Shown in pieces: positions 34,006-43,599 of a stretch of 64,000 nt of DNA. The stretch is from the NCBI RefSeq assembly GCF_017377855.1, contig NZ_JAFREP010000007.1, positions 248,001 to 312,000 on the forward strand, given 5' to 3'. A program made the translations under genes and the position numbers. The notes beneath the pieces were generated by a model that had not been told where the DNA came from, searched no databases, and saw nothing but the letters and a program-made list of their open reading frames with translations. Each line of letters opens with the position of its first letter. Position 1 is the first letter of the stretch. Source of the stretch: Acanthopleuribacter pedis (GTDB lineage Bacteria; Acidobacteriota; Holophagae; Acanthopleuribacterales; Acanthopleuribacteraceae).

Positions 34006-34830
34006 GTGCAACTGTATTCAGGGCACCTCAGTAAGATGGCGGCCACCTTGGGCGATCCGATTCAATACGAACTGCGGCTCGATGAATTAAAGGTTCCGCT
34101 TAACGGCTTCATCGGGGGTGAGATTCATCTTCGTTTTACCGGGCGCATCGAATGCTTCGGCTGCGGCAAAAAGATCAAAAAAAGTTACCAACAGGGCTAC
34201 TGCTTCCCCTGCACCCAAACACTGGCGGAATGCGATATGTGCATTCTAAAGCCGGAGCAGTGTCACTTCGCGGCGGGCACCTGTCGCCAGCCGGATTGGG
34301 GTTTGTCGCGCTGCATGAAACCGCATTACGTTTACTTGGCCAATTCATCCGGCATGAAAGTGGGCATCACGCGCGAAACGCAAATTCCCACCCGTTGGAT
34401 TGATCAAGGTGCGATTCAAGCCTTGCCGATTCTTAAGGTCGGCACCCGCTTGCTCTCCGGTTTGGTGGAGGTCTTGTTTAAAAAACATGTGGCCGATAAG
34501 ACCAATTGGCGCCAGATGCTCAAAGGGGAAGTGGAGCCGCGCGATTTGCCCGCGTTTCGCGATGAACTCTTCGCAAAGAGCCAAGGCCTTATTGCCGAGC
34601 TACAGGCTGAACACGGCGAAGATGCGGTGACCCTGTTGACGGACGAGGTGCCGGTTGACCTGCGTTTCCCGGTGGAACAACATCCCACCAAAATCAAATC
34701 GCACAACTTCGACAAAACGCCGGAAATCAGTGGGACGCTGCACGGCATTAAAGGTCAGTATTTGTTGTTGGACAGCGGCGTGCTCAACATCCGCAAGTTT
34801 GGCGGTTACCACGTCGAATTCGAAGCTTAA
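34006..34830 (+). CDS. DUF2797 zinc-binding, GIY-YIG-like protein
   Basis: 274 residues. N-terminal Cys clusters (CFGCGKKI, YCFPC, CDMC...CHF) would bind zinc. A middle GIY-YIG-like core follows (HYVYLANSSGMKVGITRETQ). This is the DUF2797 arrangement. The nuclease-like core has the YVYL strand and KVGITR block; metal-site residues were not verified. GTG 34006 with GGGAGG site; an in-frame start at 33991 is less likely. Confidence 0.8.
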   Translation: MQLYSGHLSKMAATLGDPIQYELRLDELKVPLNGFIGGEIHLRFTGRIECFGCGKKIKKSYQQGYCFPCTQTLAECDMCILKPEQCHFAAGTCRQPDWGLSRCMKPHYVYLANSSGMKVGITRETQIPTRWIDQGAIQALPILKVGTRLLSGLVEVLFKKHVADKTNWRQMLKGEVEPRDLPAFRDELFAKSQGLIAELQAEHGEDAVTLLTDEVPVDLRFPVEQHPTKIKSHNFDKTPEISGTLHGIKGQYLLLDSGVLNIRKFGGYHVEFEA

Positions 34831-34866
34831 ACCTAAGTCGTTTAAAGTCAGTCGACCCAAGCAAAA

Positions 34867-34894
34867 AAAGGAGCGCACCTGGCGCTCCTTTCTC
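34867..34894 (+). terminator. terminator after the DUF2797 gene
   Basis: 10-bp stem aaaggagcgc (34867-34876) / gcgctccttt (34882-34891), 5-nt loop. Can function for the convergent receptor gene as well, since its minus-strand side has a run of T (A7 at 34863-34869 on the plus strand). Confidence 0.8.
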
Positions 34895-34918
34895 AATTTG
34901 GTGGTCCGATTAAGGATT

Positions 34919-37732
34919 TTAGAATGCGACGTTGATGCCCACGTAGTAGCTGCGCGGGAAGCTGTAGAGGGTGGGCTCGCCGAAATTGGCGGCCGCATCT
35001 TCAAGCACGGGTGAGTTGGTGGTTACGAAATCGATGTATTCTTGAGAACCGGGTTCCGCATCGGTTTGATAGGTACCAAAACCGATGTCCTCGTCCACAT
35101 CAATGATGCGGCGCTGATCCAGCACGTTAAACACATCCACGTAGATGGAGGGTTTGAGGCGACCGTTGAGCAGTTTGAACTCGTATTCGAGGTGCAAGTC
35201 GGTGCGGGTGTAGTTGGGTAAACGGCGACTGCCACGTGACTCGAAATAGACTTCCTCGGTGGTGTCCTCGTTGACGCCGCCGGGGATGACGTTGGTGATG
35301 TCGATTTGGGGTGTCCAGGCGTAACCACTTTGCAGCACGTAGTTAATACCCACGATGAAACCAAAATCGGTGGTGTAGGAACCGTTGAATTTGAAGTTGT
35401 GGGGCACGTCCAGCAGTTTGCCGCGCCAGTTGTGCACCTGGTAAGGCGAGTCCAGGTAGGCCGTGGAGTTGTCGTTGGTGGAAACACCGCGGGTTTGCGA
35501 CCAAGTGTAGGAGGTGGTGAACTGGAACCCGTCGGGGCCAAGCCGTTTTTGCAGGTTCAGCATCACCGCGCGGTATTTCCGCCAGGTACCTTCGTTCGTC
35601 AAGAAACTCCACTGACCATCTTGGTCAAAATCCGTGTCCTCATAGGTGTCTTTCCAGGTGCGGTGGTAGGCGTTTACCGAGGCTGCGAACATGCGCGTCA
35701 GCTGCCAGTCATAGCCCAAGGTGAACTCATCCATATGGGAGGGATCGATGGTGCCGAACACCTCGAGGTTGTTGTCGGGCCCAAAGGTGCTGGTGTTGCG
35801 GTACGTCCACATGTCGGGGTGGTCTTCGGGGTTGATTTGGGCCCAGTCATCGGGGTTTTCCCAGGGACGCAGGCCCTGTGCGATCAGCGCGGAGATGTCG
35901 GGGTTGAGCCAGTACCAGTCGCGGTTGTAGCGTTGGTTGGGCTGGCTGTTGTCGACGATCCAGTCGCCGATGGCGTCGTAGTATCGGGCGAAAGAGCCGT
36001 GCAGAGAACCCTTGTTGATTTCATAGGCGAAACCGATGCGCGGGCTCAGCATGTCGCCGAACTTTTGGTTTACGATTTCCGTTTGGTCCGCGTTTTTGAG
36101 GATCAGGTTCTCGGCGCGAACACCCAGGTTCAGCGTGAGTTTGTCGTTCATGCGCCATTCATCTTGGATGAACAGGGCGCGGTAGTCCTCGTGGGTATTG
36201 ACCGCGGGGCGTTGGTCGTCGTAAACCAGCAGTGCGCCCCAGTCGCTTCGTTCACTCCAGTACATGCGGTAGCCGCCGTTGTACAGATCGGTTTTGCTGC
36301 CGTATTCCGAATCACGGAATTCCAGACCGGCTTTGATGTCGTGGCTGCCGATGCCGCCGTTGATGAAATGGTTGTAGGTCACCACGTTGGATTGAAATTC
36401 CCGCGTGGAGGTGTAGTGGCTGTTGGGCGCGGAAAAGGAGGGGTAGTACGAACCGGCTTCGGTGGTTACGAATTGTTGCACAGGGCGCAGCGCGGAGGAT
36501 CGTTCGGCACTGTCCGCGGGGATGTTGTTGAGCGGTGAATCGAACTGCTGGATTTTGGCCGTTAAGTAGGAGGCGTCGCTGATATTCCAGTTCCACTCCA
36601 ACATCGCCGTTTCGCCGCCTTGCTCGCGCCGGGTGTTGAACGGGTCACCATAGTTTTCGTAGTTCAGGTAAGAACGCAGGGGGAACTCAATCGGGTCTTC
36701 GTTGTATGCCACCACGAAGCGGTGGTTGATTGCCGCCTGCCAAGTCAGTTTCAGGTTCAGGTAATGACCCTCGTATTTGGGCGTGTGGGAAACCTGGGTG
36801 TTGGTGTCCTGGCCTTCAAAGAGTTCCATGGTGGGGTAGTGGAAGGTTTGGTTTTCCTTGCCGCGGGTTTCAAAGGCCGCGAAAAACCACAATTTGTCTT
36901 TCATGATCGGGCCGCCCAACGTCATCGCGAAGCGGTTTTCCGTGGTGTAGCGGGTGCTTTCGTCGAAGGGTTTGCCTTCGGCTTCCTCGTTCCAGTCCAC
37001 GTCGGATTTAATGAAGCGGAAGTTGCCCTCAAAGGTGTTGCCGCCGGATTTGGTGACCAGGTTCACCAGGCCGCCTTGGCCGCGACCGTGCTCCGCGGAA
37101 ATACCGCCGGTGATCACCTGAACATCCTGAATGGCGTCGAAGTTGATTTGGGTCCCCCAGGTTTTGGAGGAGGGATCGGTGTTGTCGGCGCCGTCGATGA
37201 GGTAGACGTTGTCGGTGCTGGAACCGCCCAGCATGTTGGGGTTGTTGCCTTCCAAAACCCCGGGCGCCATCGCCATGACCGTGGACATCGAGCGGTCATT
37301 GGTGATGTTGTCCAAAAAATCGCCGCTAAAGTTGCTGCTGATCTGGTTGGTGCTGGTGTCGACCATCGGTGTTTCGGCGGTCACGACCAGGCTGTCTTGA
37401 ATTGATTCAGGTTTCAGGGCGACGTCCATTTTGATCGATTTGCCCAGGGACAGACGCAGATTTTTGCGAACAACCGTGCCAAAACCCATCATGGTGACCG
37501 TGAGTTGGTAACCGTCGCCGGGCGGCAGTAGCGTGAAACGGTAGGTGCCGTCTTCACCAACGTTGACCTGACGCGTGCCTTGCAGCACCTTGCCTTGCAA
37601 GGTCACCGTGGCGCCGGGCAAGGGTAAATCTTCGTTGGTGATGGTGCCGTAAAGCACGCTGGTTTGACTTTGTCCAAATAATGCGGGCGCAAGCATGCAC
37701 ACCAATAGCAGCGCTTTGGTTTGAAAACGCAT
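34919..37732 (-). CDS. Oar-like TonB-dependent receptor with carboxypeptidase-regulatory domain
   Basis: 937 residues. A signal peptide (residues 1-20) is followed by a CarboxypepD_reg beta-sandwich (about 25-110), a plug domain (about 125-235, with DGADNTDP and GRGQGGLVNLVTKSGGN) and a large barrel ending in NVAF. It resembles the Oar/SusC-like receptors of Acidobacteria and myxobacteria. Ligand unknown. Start has GGAGGAG 6 nt upstream. No SusD partner adjacent. Confidence 0.9.
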   Translation of the reverse strand: MRFQTKALLLVCMLAPALFGQSQTSVLYGTITNEDLPLPGATVTLQGKVLQGTRQVNVGEDGTYRFTLLPPGDGYQLTVTMMGFGTVVRKNLRLSLGKSIKMDVALKPESIQDSLVVTAETPMVDTSTNQISSNFSGDFLDNITNDRSMSTVMAMAPGVLEGNNPNMLGGSSTDNVYLIDGADNTDPSSKTWGTQINFDAIQDVQVITGGISAEHGRGQGGLVNLVTKSGGNTFEGNFRFIKSDVDWNEEAEGKPFDESTRYTTENRFAMTLGGPIMKDKLWFFAAFETRGKENQTFHYPTMELFEGQDTNTQVSHTPKYEGHYLNLKLTWQAAINHRFVVAYNEDPIEFPLRSYLNYENYGDPFNTRREQGGETAMLEWNWNISDASYLTAKIQQFDSPLNNIPADSAERSSALRPVQQFVTTEAGSYYPSFSAPNSHYTSTREFQSNVVTYNHFINGGIGSHDIKAGLEFRDSEYGSKTDLYNGGYRMYWSERSDWGALLVYDDQRPAVNTHEDYRALFIQDEWRMNDKLTLNLGVRAENLILKNADQTEIVNQKFGDMLSPRIGFAYEINKGSLHGSFARYYDAIGDWIVDNSQPNQRYNRDWYWLNPDISALIAQGLRPWENPDDWAQINPEDHPDMWTYRNTSTFGPDNNLEVFGTIDPSHMDEFTLGYDWQLTRMFAASVNAYHRTWKDTYEDTDFDQDGQWSFLTNEGTWRKYRAVMLNLQKRLGPDGFQFTTSYTWSQTRGVSTNDNSTAYLDSPYQVHNWRGKLLDVPHNFKFNGSYTTDFGFIVGINYVLQSGYAWTPQIDITNVIPGGVNEDTTEEVYFESRGSRRLPNYTRTDLHLEYEFKLLNGRLKPSIYVDVFNVLDQRRIIDVDEDIGFGTYQTDAEPGSQEYIDFVTTNSPVLEDAAANFGEPTLYSFPRSYYVGINVAF

Positions 37733-38598
37733 ATTTTTCTCCTCCAGAGTGGGGCCTCAACGGGCCGGGGACAGAACAATGATGGTGCAGCGGACCGAAC
37801 CGCGCCGGCTCCCTGCGGTGCCAAATCCTGAGTAAGGCACGGTAAATCGTCGCGGTGGCTGGTGGTCCGTTGGAAAACCGACATACGTCGGAAACAAAAT
37901 GAATGGAAAATGGGGCACGACAACGCCGGGCGGTCCTTAGGGAAGGCATAGCTCCGCCCGTGCATACCAAGCCGCCACAACCGCGGTAGATGCCGCATGA
38001 TTCGGGGGCCGGTAATCCGTGGATCCCTTGCCGGGTGACGTCACAACAACGAACCGGTTGGTTTGAATCGGGATCAGGTAAAGATGCTGATCGCGGGAAA
38101 GGTCAAGGGCGGTCGATTCGTTTATCGTTGTTGGTCGGCCTGTGTGAATGAACGAAAGAGCATTGGAAGCAGGATGATCCAAGCAGGCAAGTGCGAGGCA
38201 TCCATGGCTAGTGATAAATTAACGCCATTCTAGGGAAGCCGTCGGTACTTCGCCAACCAGATTTTCTTCGTGTCATGGACGTGGCGCGATTGAAATGTCG
38301 ATGTTTTTGCCGATTTAGCGATAATAAGGTATTTAAAATGAGTGTGTTGTAGGGAATCTGAAAAAGTTTACTGTTTGGCGAAAAAAATGAAAATTTTACA
38401 TAAGGAACATGGCGTGCCGGTTTCTTACCTGGGGAAATGTGGGATGCGTGTGATTTTTTGACGTGTCTGTTATCTTTCGCTCGTTTTCCATTACCGCAAG
38501 AATAGCGCTTCGGCAACCTTTTGTTGGGTTAGCAAGTGTTCCGTTTATATCGGTTCAGTCCGCGTTTTTCGCGGCGCGTTTTTGTAGAGGCGTATGGC
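37733..38598. other. 866-bp intergenic region
   Basis: Separates the Oar-like receptor start from the next minus-strand stop, so it holds the receptor's promoter region. It has an interrupted palindrome ccgac-atac-gtcgg (37878-37891), possibly an operator, and an AT-rich stretch at 38290-38400. No gene, RNA or repeat seen. Confidence 0.45.
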
Positions 38599-40218
38599 TT
38601 AAGAATCTTTTCCGCCCAACAGATCGAAGGCGCTGTCTAAGTCGTCTTCGAGTTCATCCAAGTCCCATGTGAATTCGGCATCGGCGGCCGGCGGTGCTGT
38701 TGCCGGCGGTCGCGTGGGCGGCGGTGGGGTGACCCCGCGGGCATCTGAGGCCGAGGCGCGTGCCGGCGGGGTGATCGGCGCCGCACCCGGTGTCGCGGCG
38801 CGGGGTTGTCCTTTCGGTGGTGGGGCGACCTTGGCCGGGGTGGTTTCCGGTTTTGGCGCGGCCGAACGACGCGGCGCGGGTTTCGCGCGTGGTGGTTGCG
38901 CTTGTGGCGCGGTAGGTTTCATTCTCGGCGGCAAGGAGGGCACCGGCGGGAGGGCGCCTTCCGCTTCATCGATGACCATGGGCGCTTCCGGCTCCGTGAC
39001 CGGGGCGACGGGCGGCGCGGTTCTCTCGGGGACGCGCCGGTCCGGCTCGTCAAGGAACACAATCGCCTCGGCACTTTGGGCCGCAAATAGGTCGTCCTCG
39101 GGGTGAGCGGTTGGCGGCGTGGGATAGGGATCCTGGTCCTGGTCCTGGTCCGCGCCCGCTGTCCCGCCCTGGGCGGTATCCGGTAAGGGATACCGCGCTG
39201 TTCCCGTTTCGGGGTCTCGCCGCGGCGGGGTCATTTGGCGCCGGGTTGGTGGTATCGGGGCGCGCTCGCTCGCCGGTAAAATCTCCGGCACCACTTCTTC
39301 GACCAGCTCCACGTGCTGCATCATCGCCTCGCGGGCTGAAATAACCACGTGAATGGTTGCCGCGATTAAAAACATGATGCCGAAAATAATCGCCCAGAAA
39401 TCCGCCGTTTTTACCAACCGTGCCATGGGGTACAAGTCGCTGTTGGTTTCAATGAAGCGATTGAGTAAGGTGGGGAAATCTTGAAGCCTGGCGTTCATTA
39501 AGGTTAGGTTGAGCGGTTGCCCTACCAAATGGCGCTGCATAAAAACAACTTCCGACTCGGGGTAATCGCGCCACAATTCGGTCACAAATAAATTGGCCAT
39601 CGCCGTGTAGGTGGGGCCTTGGTTGTTTTGAAAAAAGCCGGCCTCGGTCAGGTCCGCCGGCGCCGTGTTTTTCTTGAGGTGGTTAAAACCCAGGATTAGG
39701 TTGTAGGTGTAGGTCGGCAAGGGGTTTTGATCGTAAAAATGGGCCAAACCCTCGGCGAGGAAAAACGGTAGCCGGTCCGGTTCCCATTGGTCCAGGTAGA
39801 CATGCACCAGGTAATGGCGCAGGTTTTGGTTGAGTTGTTCCTGGGTAATGTGTTCCATACCCGCTCGGGTCACATGCAGTTCAATGCGGCGCGCGCGTTT
39901 GCGGTAGATCACGTTGAGCATGCCGTTATCGGCAAGGTGGTGGAAACTTCGCTCCGGGTCTGTTTGTGTCAGGAGAGAAACCGTGATGCGCTCATCGGGC
40001 AGGACCACCGCCCATTGCCGCTCCAGGTCTTCAATGAAGCGTTCGCCTTCCAGCGCCAACGCCTGTGCCTCCTGGAGGTAGCGTTTGTGGTGAAAAAGCT
40101 GGAAGTGGTCTGTTTTAATCAGACGCAGGGTTGAGGCCTGACGCACCGGCAATTCGCGGTTGGTGGTCGGCTTTTGCAGCAGACCCGTAAGGCATAGCAA
40201 AACGAGCGCGAAGTTCAT
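38599..40218 (-). CDS. peptidase-MA-like membrane protein, active-site Glu missing
   Basis: 539 residues. Short N-terminal signal (1-15). A gluzincin-like domain of about residues 30-270 has HYLVH (about 133-137) where the peptidase MA family has HExxH, but retains the third-ligand motif LAEGLAHF (about 155-162). A membrane segment is at about 280-300. A long Pro/Ala/Lys-rich linker and an acidic C-terminal peptide (TWDLDELEDDLDSAFDLL) follow. The Tyr in place of Glu predicts no proteolysis, so it may bind a ligand. AAGG 6 nt before ATG. Divergent from 40528. Confidence 0.65.
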   Translation of the reverse strand: MNFALVLLCLTGLLQKPTTNRELPVRQASTLRLIKTDHFQLFHHKRYLQEAQALALEGERFIEDLERQWAVVLPDERITVSLLTQTDPERSFHHLADNGMLNVIYRKRARRIELHVTRAGMEHITQEQLNQNLRHYLVHVYLDQWEPDRLPFFLAEGLAHFYDQNPLPTYTYNLILGFNHLKKNTAPADLTEAGFFQNNQGPTYTAMANLFVTELWRDYPESEVVFMQRHLVGQPLNLTLMNARLQDFPTLLNRFIETNSDLYPMARLVKTADFWAIIFGIMFLIAATIHVVISAREAMMQHVELVEEVVPEILPASERAPIPPTRRQMTPPRRDPETGTARYPLPDTAQGGTAGADQDQDQDPYPTPPTAHPEDDLFAAQSAEAIVFLDEPDRRVPERTAPPVAPVTEPEAPMVIDEAEGALPPVPSLPPRMKPTAPQAQPPRAKPAPRRSAAPKPETTPAKVAPPPKGQPRAATPGAAPITPPARASASDARGVTPPPPTRPPATAPPAADAEFTWDLDELEDDLDSAFDLLGGKDS

Positions 40219-40527
40219 AACAACCTTGAGAGAACGAGGTAAAAGGTAAAACGCATGATGGGCGTCGGTGGTTGCAATTTAACCAGAGATGTGGGTTTGG
40301 ATTGAAACCAGCCGGGTGGCTCATGCAACGAGAAAAAATCCTGGGCGGGTTCGTTCGGATGCCGCCGGTGGTGTTGGGACAATAAAACCATTGCCGCGGC
40401 CGGGCCTTCCTGCACAGTATTCTCCAGGGCGCCCGCAAGCGCCTGAAACCAAGCACTGTCATCCTAACATAGCCGACCGATCCCGGCTTGTTAGCGCGGT
40501 CACCGTCACCGGTGGGGGAGTCGTCCA
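40219..40527. other. divergent intergenic region, 309 bp
   Basis: Lies between divergent genes and must hold their promoters. I see no repeat or hairpin worth marking; one strand's frame continues the antisense reading of the next gene. Confidence 0.4.
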
Positions 40528-41997
40528 ATGGTTCGCGTTAGAAAACGGGTCTTGTTGGTCCTTCTTTTTTTCGGGCTTCTGCTGCTGGGGGTGGGCGTCG
40601 CCGGCGCGATCCACCGTTCCATGGTGACCACCCGGTGGGCGGAACACCAGGCCTTGGTTGAAGCTCTCCATGCCGAGGCTAAATCGGTGCCCGAATTTTC
40701 GTTTCGTGATTCGGATAACATCCGTTTTGGTTTGGGCCAAGAGGCCCTGCGGCCTTTGTTTCAGGCCGTTGAAGGCCTTGAGATCTCCGCGGCGGGGGGC
40801 CACAAGGTGACCATGCATCGCTTGGAAACGCGCTTTGATCGCGGGGTGATGCGGGTGAACGCCGAGGCCGAGTTCGAATCGCCGTTCCTCTTTTATCGCA
40901 GTCCTCTGGCTATCAAATACCTCGCTTTTTCCGATGTCGACGAAAACGGCCGTTGCGTGATGTCGTTTGTCATTGAACGATTGGAGATCGAAAACCTTCC
41001 CGTGCTCGCCCGTCGATGGTTTGAGGCCTGGCTGTCGGTTACCTTGCAGCACCGCATGCCTTTGCCGGAACTGATGCTGCCCCTCCACTTTAAAACCGAG
41101 TTGCCGTTTTCCGGTATGGAACGTTTGGTAAAAAAACGCAATTTGACGGTCGCCGTGCCCGCGCGCACCCTTGACCTGCAAGCCGAAATGCCGCGCCTGG
41201 TTGTTGCCAATTATTGCCTGCGTGGAGCTTCTCTGCTTTTTCCCGGCAGTGTCGAACCCACGGTGCCGCCGGCTTTTGCCCAACCCGATTGTGCCCGGCC
41301 CGATACCTTGGGCGTGGCGCTTTCGCTGTCGCTGCTGAACCAAACCATCGCCGCGGTGGTCGAACCCCAGGTGGATGTCACCTTGCACGCGGCGCGCATG
41401 ACCAACGTGATTAACCGCGAGAAGAAGGTGTTGGGCATCAAAACCCGAAACCAACTGGACATCAAGGATTTTCAGGCGAACTTGGATGTTCATGAGGCCG
41501 CGCTTGAATTTTCCGACGGGCGCCTTTGGCTTTTCCTCAACGTTTCCGGTCAGGCGAGTGGCACCCTGGTTGGTAAAATGTACGGGATTCCCCTCAACAA
41601 TCGCGTCGAAGCCGAACCCAAGCTGACCCAGCGGGTGCCGATCCGTTTGGAAGAGCGGGATGGTTTGCTTGAGATCGCCTTTGAACAGGAAACCCTCCAA
41701 CTGGAAGGCCACGCGACCGTCGAGGTTTTGAACCAAAAGATTCGCGTGGCGCTGCCCTTGGAAATCAAGCCACGTTTTCTTTCGCGGGCGTTTCCCGTGG
41801 ACCAGTGGGTTGAAAAAACCTACAAAGTGCCGCGCAGGATCAAAGGCAAAAAGGTTGTGGAAGAGCAACATTACCGTTTGCTGTTTAACTGGCAACTGGA
41901 TCCCGACGCTTTATCGCGGCAGTGGATTTGGTTGCAAGCCGACCAAATTCAATTGGAACCTATAGCACCGGAAACGGCCGAACCCATCGCGCGCTAA
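40528..41997 (+). CDS. membrane-anchored protein of unknown function
   Basis: 489 residues with one N-terminal membrane anchor (about residues 6-28). The rest is extracytoplasmic, largely beta-stranded, with no recognised motif; the length and the repeated amphipathic strands resemble lipid-binding (TULIP/AsmA-like) periplasmic proteins, but this is a guess. GGGGGAG 7 nt before ATG. Ends 10 bp from the convergent HtrA gene. The antisense strand also has a long open frame (40459-41895), which I reject because it lacks a start site and has shadow-type composition. Confidence 0.65.
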   Translation: MVRVRKRVLLVLLFFGLLLLGVGVAGAIHRSMVTTRWAEHQALVEALHAEAKSVPEFSFRDSDNIRFGLGQEALRPLFQAVEGLEISAAGGHKVTMHRLETRFDRGVMRVNAEAEFESPFLFYRSPLAIKYLAFSDVDENGRCVMSFVIERLEIENLPVLARRWFEAWLSVTLQHRMPLPELMLPLHFKTELPFSGMERLVKKRNLTVAVPARTLDLQAEMPRLVVANYCLRGASLLFPGSVEPTVPPAFAQPDCARPDTLGVALSLSLLNQTIAAVVEPQVDVTLHAARMTNVINREKKVLGIKTRNQLDIKDFQANLDVHEAALEFSDGRLWLFLNVSGQASGTLVGKMYGIPLNNRVEAEPKLTQRVPIRLEERDGLLEIAFEQETLQLEGHATVEVLNQKIRVALPLEIKPRFLSRAFPVDQWVEKTYKVPRRIKGKKVVEEQHYRLLFNWQLDPDALSRQWIWLQADQIQLEPIAPETAEPIAR

Positions 41998-42007
41998 TCG
42001 CGCCAAG

Positions 42008-43147
42008 CTATTGGGCCGTAATCGCTTCTAGCGTGAGTTGGGTTTTGAAAACCTCGCCCTCGCGCAGGTATTCGATGGTCACTTCCTGGCCGACTTCCAA
42101 CTGATCCAACGCGTTGTAGAGATCGTTGTTGTTGCGAATCTTTTCCTGATTGACGCCCACCAGAATATCGCCGACCTGGAACCGGCGCCCGATGCGGGTG
42201 GTACCGCGCAAGCCCGCCCGGTCGGCGGCGCTGCCCGGTTGGACCGCCATAATCAGCACGCCCTCGATGCCGCGCGAGGCCAATTGGCGGCGAATGCGTT
42301 GATTGCGGTTCACCGAGACGCCGAGACCGGCGCGGCGGACCTGGCCGAAACGGATCAGTTGCGGCGCGGCGCGGCGGACCGCATCAACCGGTATCGCGAA
42401 ACCGATGCCCGCGCTGGCCCCGCTGCGCGACAAAATTTGGGTGTTTATCCCGATCAACCGTCCCGAACTGTCCAGCAACGGGCCGCCTGAATTGCCCGGG
42501 TTGATGGCCGCGTCGGTTTGAATCACCTCTTTTATCTGGCGACCGTTGACCGATTCGATGGTGCGATCCAAGGCGCTGACCACCCCGGTGGAAAGGGAAT
42601 GGTCCAAACCAAAGGGGTTGCCGATGGCCAGCACTTTTTGGCCGACGATTAACTCGCCGCTGGTGCCCAGCGGGATGGGGCGCAACAGTTCTTTGGGTGC
42701 GTCGATTTTGAGAATGGCCATGTCCTTGTCGGGATACAGCCCGACGACCTTGGCCTCGTGAATGGATTGGTCGAGCAGAACGACCTCAAACGCATTGCCG
42801 CCCTGGAGCACGTGGAAATTGGTGACGATGTGGCCGTTGTGGTCCCACACAAACCCGGAACCCGTGCCTGCCGGTTGTTCGGTGACATTGCGGAAAAAGT
42901 CGTAGCCGCGGCGTTTGGTGGTGATAAAGACCACCGAGGATGCGGCTTCTTCGAACACCTTGATTGTGTTCTGTTCATCGTCGGTGAGCGCGCCGCGCGC
43001 GGCAACTTGCCGATCCAGTACCACGGCATTTTTGTAATTCGCGAAGTATTGGAAAAAGACCACGCCCATAATGATCCCCGCCAGCAGGGTTAACGAGGGG
43101 ATGCCTTGTCGTTTCAACCAGTTCGCTTGATTCATCAGGGGGTCCAT
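42008..43147 (-). CDS. HtrA/DegP-type trypsin-like protease with PDZ domain
   Basis: 379 residues; periplasmic quality-control protease. N-terminal membrane anchor (about 17-35). The trypsin-like domain carries His in TNFHV, Asp in DKDMAIL and Ser in GNSGGPL (about 220). One PDZ domain follows (about 275-370), fewer than DegP's two, so it is DegS/HhoB-like in architecture. AAGGA 9 nt before ATG. Convergent with 40528. Confidence 0.92.
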   Translation of the reverse strand: MDPLMNQANWLKRQGIPSLTLLAGIIMGVVFFQYFANYKNAVVLDRQVAARGALTDDEQNTIKVFEEAASSVVFITTKRRGYDFFRNVTEQPAGTGSGFVWDHNGHIVTNFHVLQGGNAFEVVLLDQSIHEAKVVGLYPDKDMAILKIDAPKELLRPIPLGTSGELIVGQKVLAIGNPFGLDHSLSTGVVSALDRTIESVNGRQIKEVIQTDAAINPGNSGGPLLDSSGRLIGINTQILSRSGASAGIGFAIPVDAVRRAAPQLIRFGQVRRAGLGVSVNRNQRIRRQLASRGIEGVLIMAVQPGSAADRAGLRGTTRIGRRFQVGDILVGVNQEKIRNNNDLYNALDQLEVGQEVTIEYLREGEVFKTQLTLEAITAQ

Positions 43148-43404
43148 ATACAGTTCCTTCCATTATCGATGCTGCTTTCTTTTGCGTTCCCGGTCGGGTG
43201 TGGGTATGTTCTTCACTATAGCTCGCCGCCCCAGGTTTTCCAAGTCGGCAACCTTCCCGGTTCCATTGCCGCCGCCCCTCTTGGTATTCGCCTTGTGGTG
43301 TCGTCATGGGTGGGGCGCGGAAACCCCTTGTTGGGGTAGAATGGGATTCGTTTCGTGGCGTGGTGTGACCTGGAGACCCGGTTACCGAAGCATTCCTGCA
43401 TTTA

Positions 43405-43581
43405 AACCTAAGAAGCGCGATAACTCGCGGTAATTTTAGCTAAACCTGTGGACTGTAACGGCCAGTGAACATGCTCACCCCACCCAATGAGTGCGGTCGT
43501 GCGCGACTCCGGCCCGCTTTTTCCAAGCCGTTTCACGCCAGGTTTTTAGCCAAAATCCCTCGCTTCAGCGCCGCTTAGGTT
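43405..43581. repeat. palindromic repeat family 2, copy B
   Basis: 177 bp with ends AACCTAAGAAGCGC and GCGCCGCTTAGGTT. It ends 19 bp before the ftcD-like ATG, so it sits directly upstream of that gene's ribosome site. The remaining 43148-43404 shows no gene. Confidence 0.85.
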
Positions 43582-43599
43582 ACATTGATGAGGCGATCC

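Noticed and set aside
35306-36538. 410-codon frame opposite the Oar-like receptor
   Set aside because: Shadow of the receptor's reading frame; no start site.
40459-41895. A 478-codon antisense frame opposite the anchored unknown protein
   Set aside because: No ribosome site, no domain, and composition (His/Gln/Lys-rich) typical of reverse-strand shadow of a GC-rich gene.
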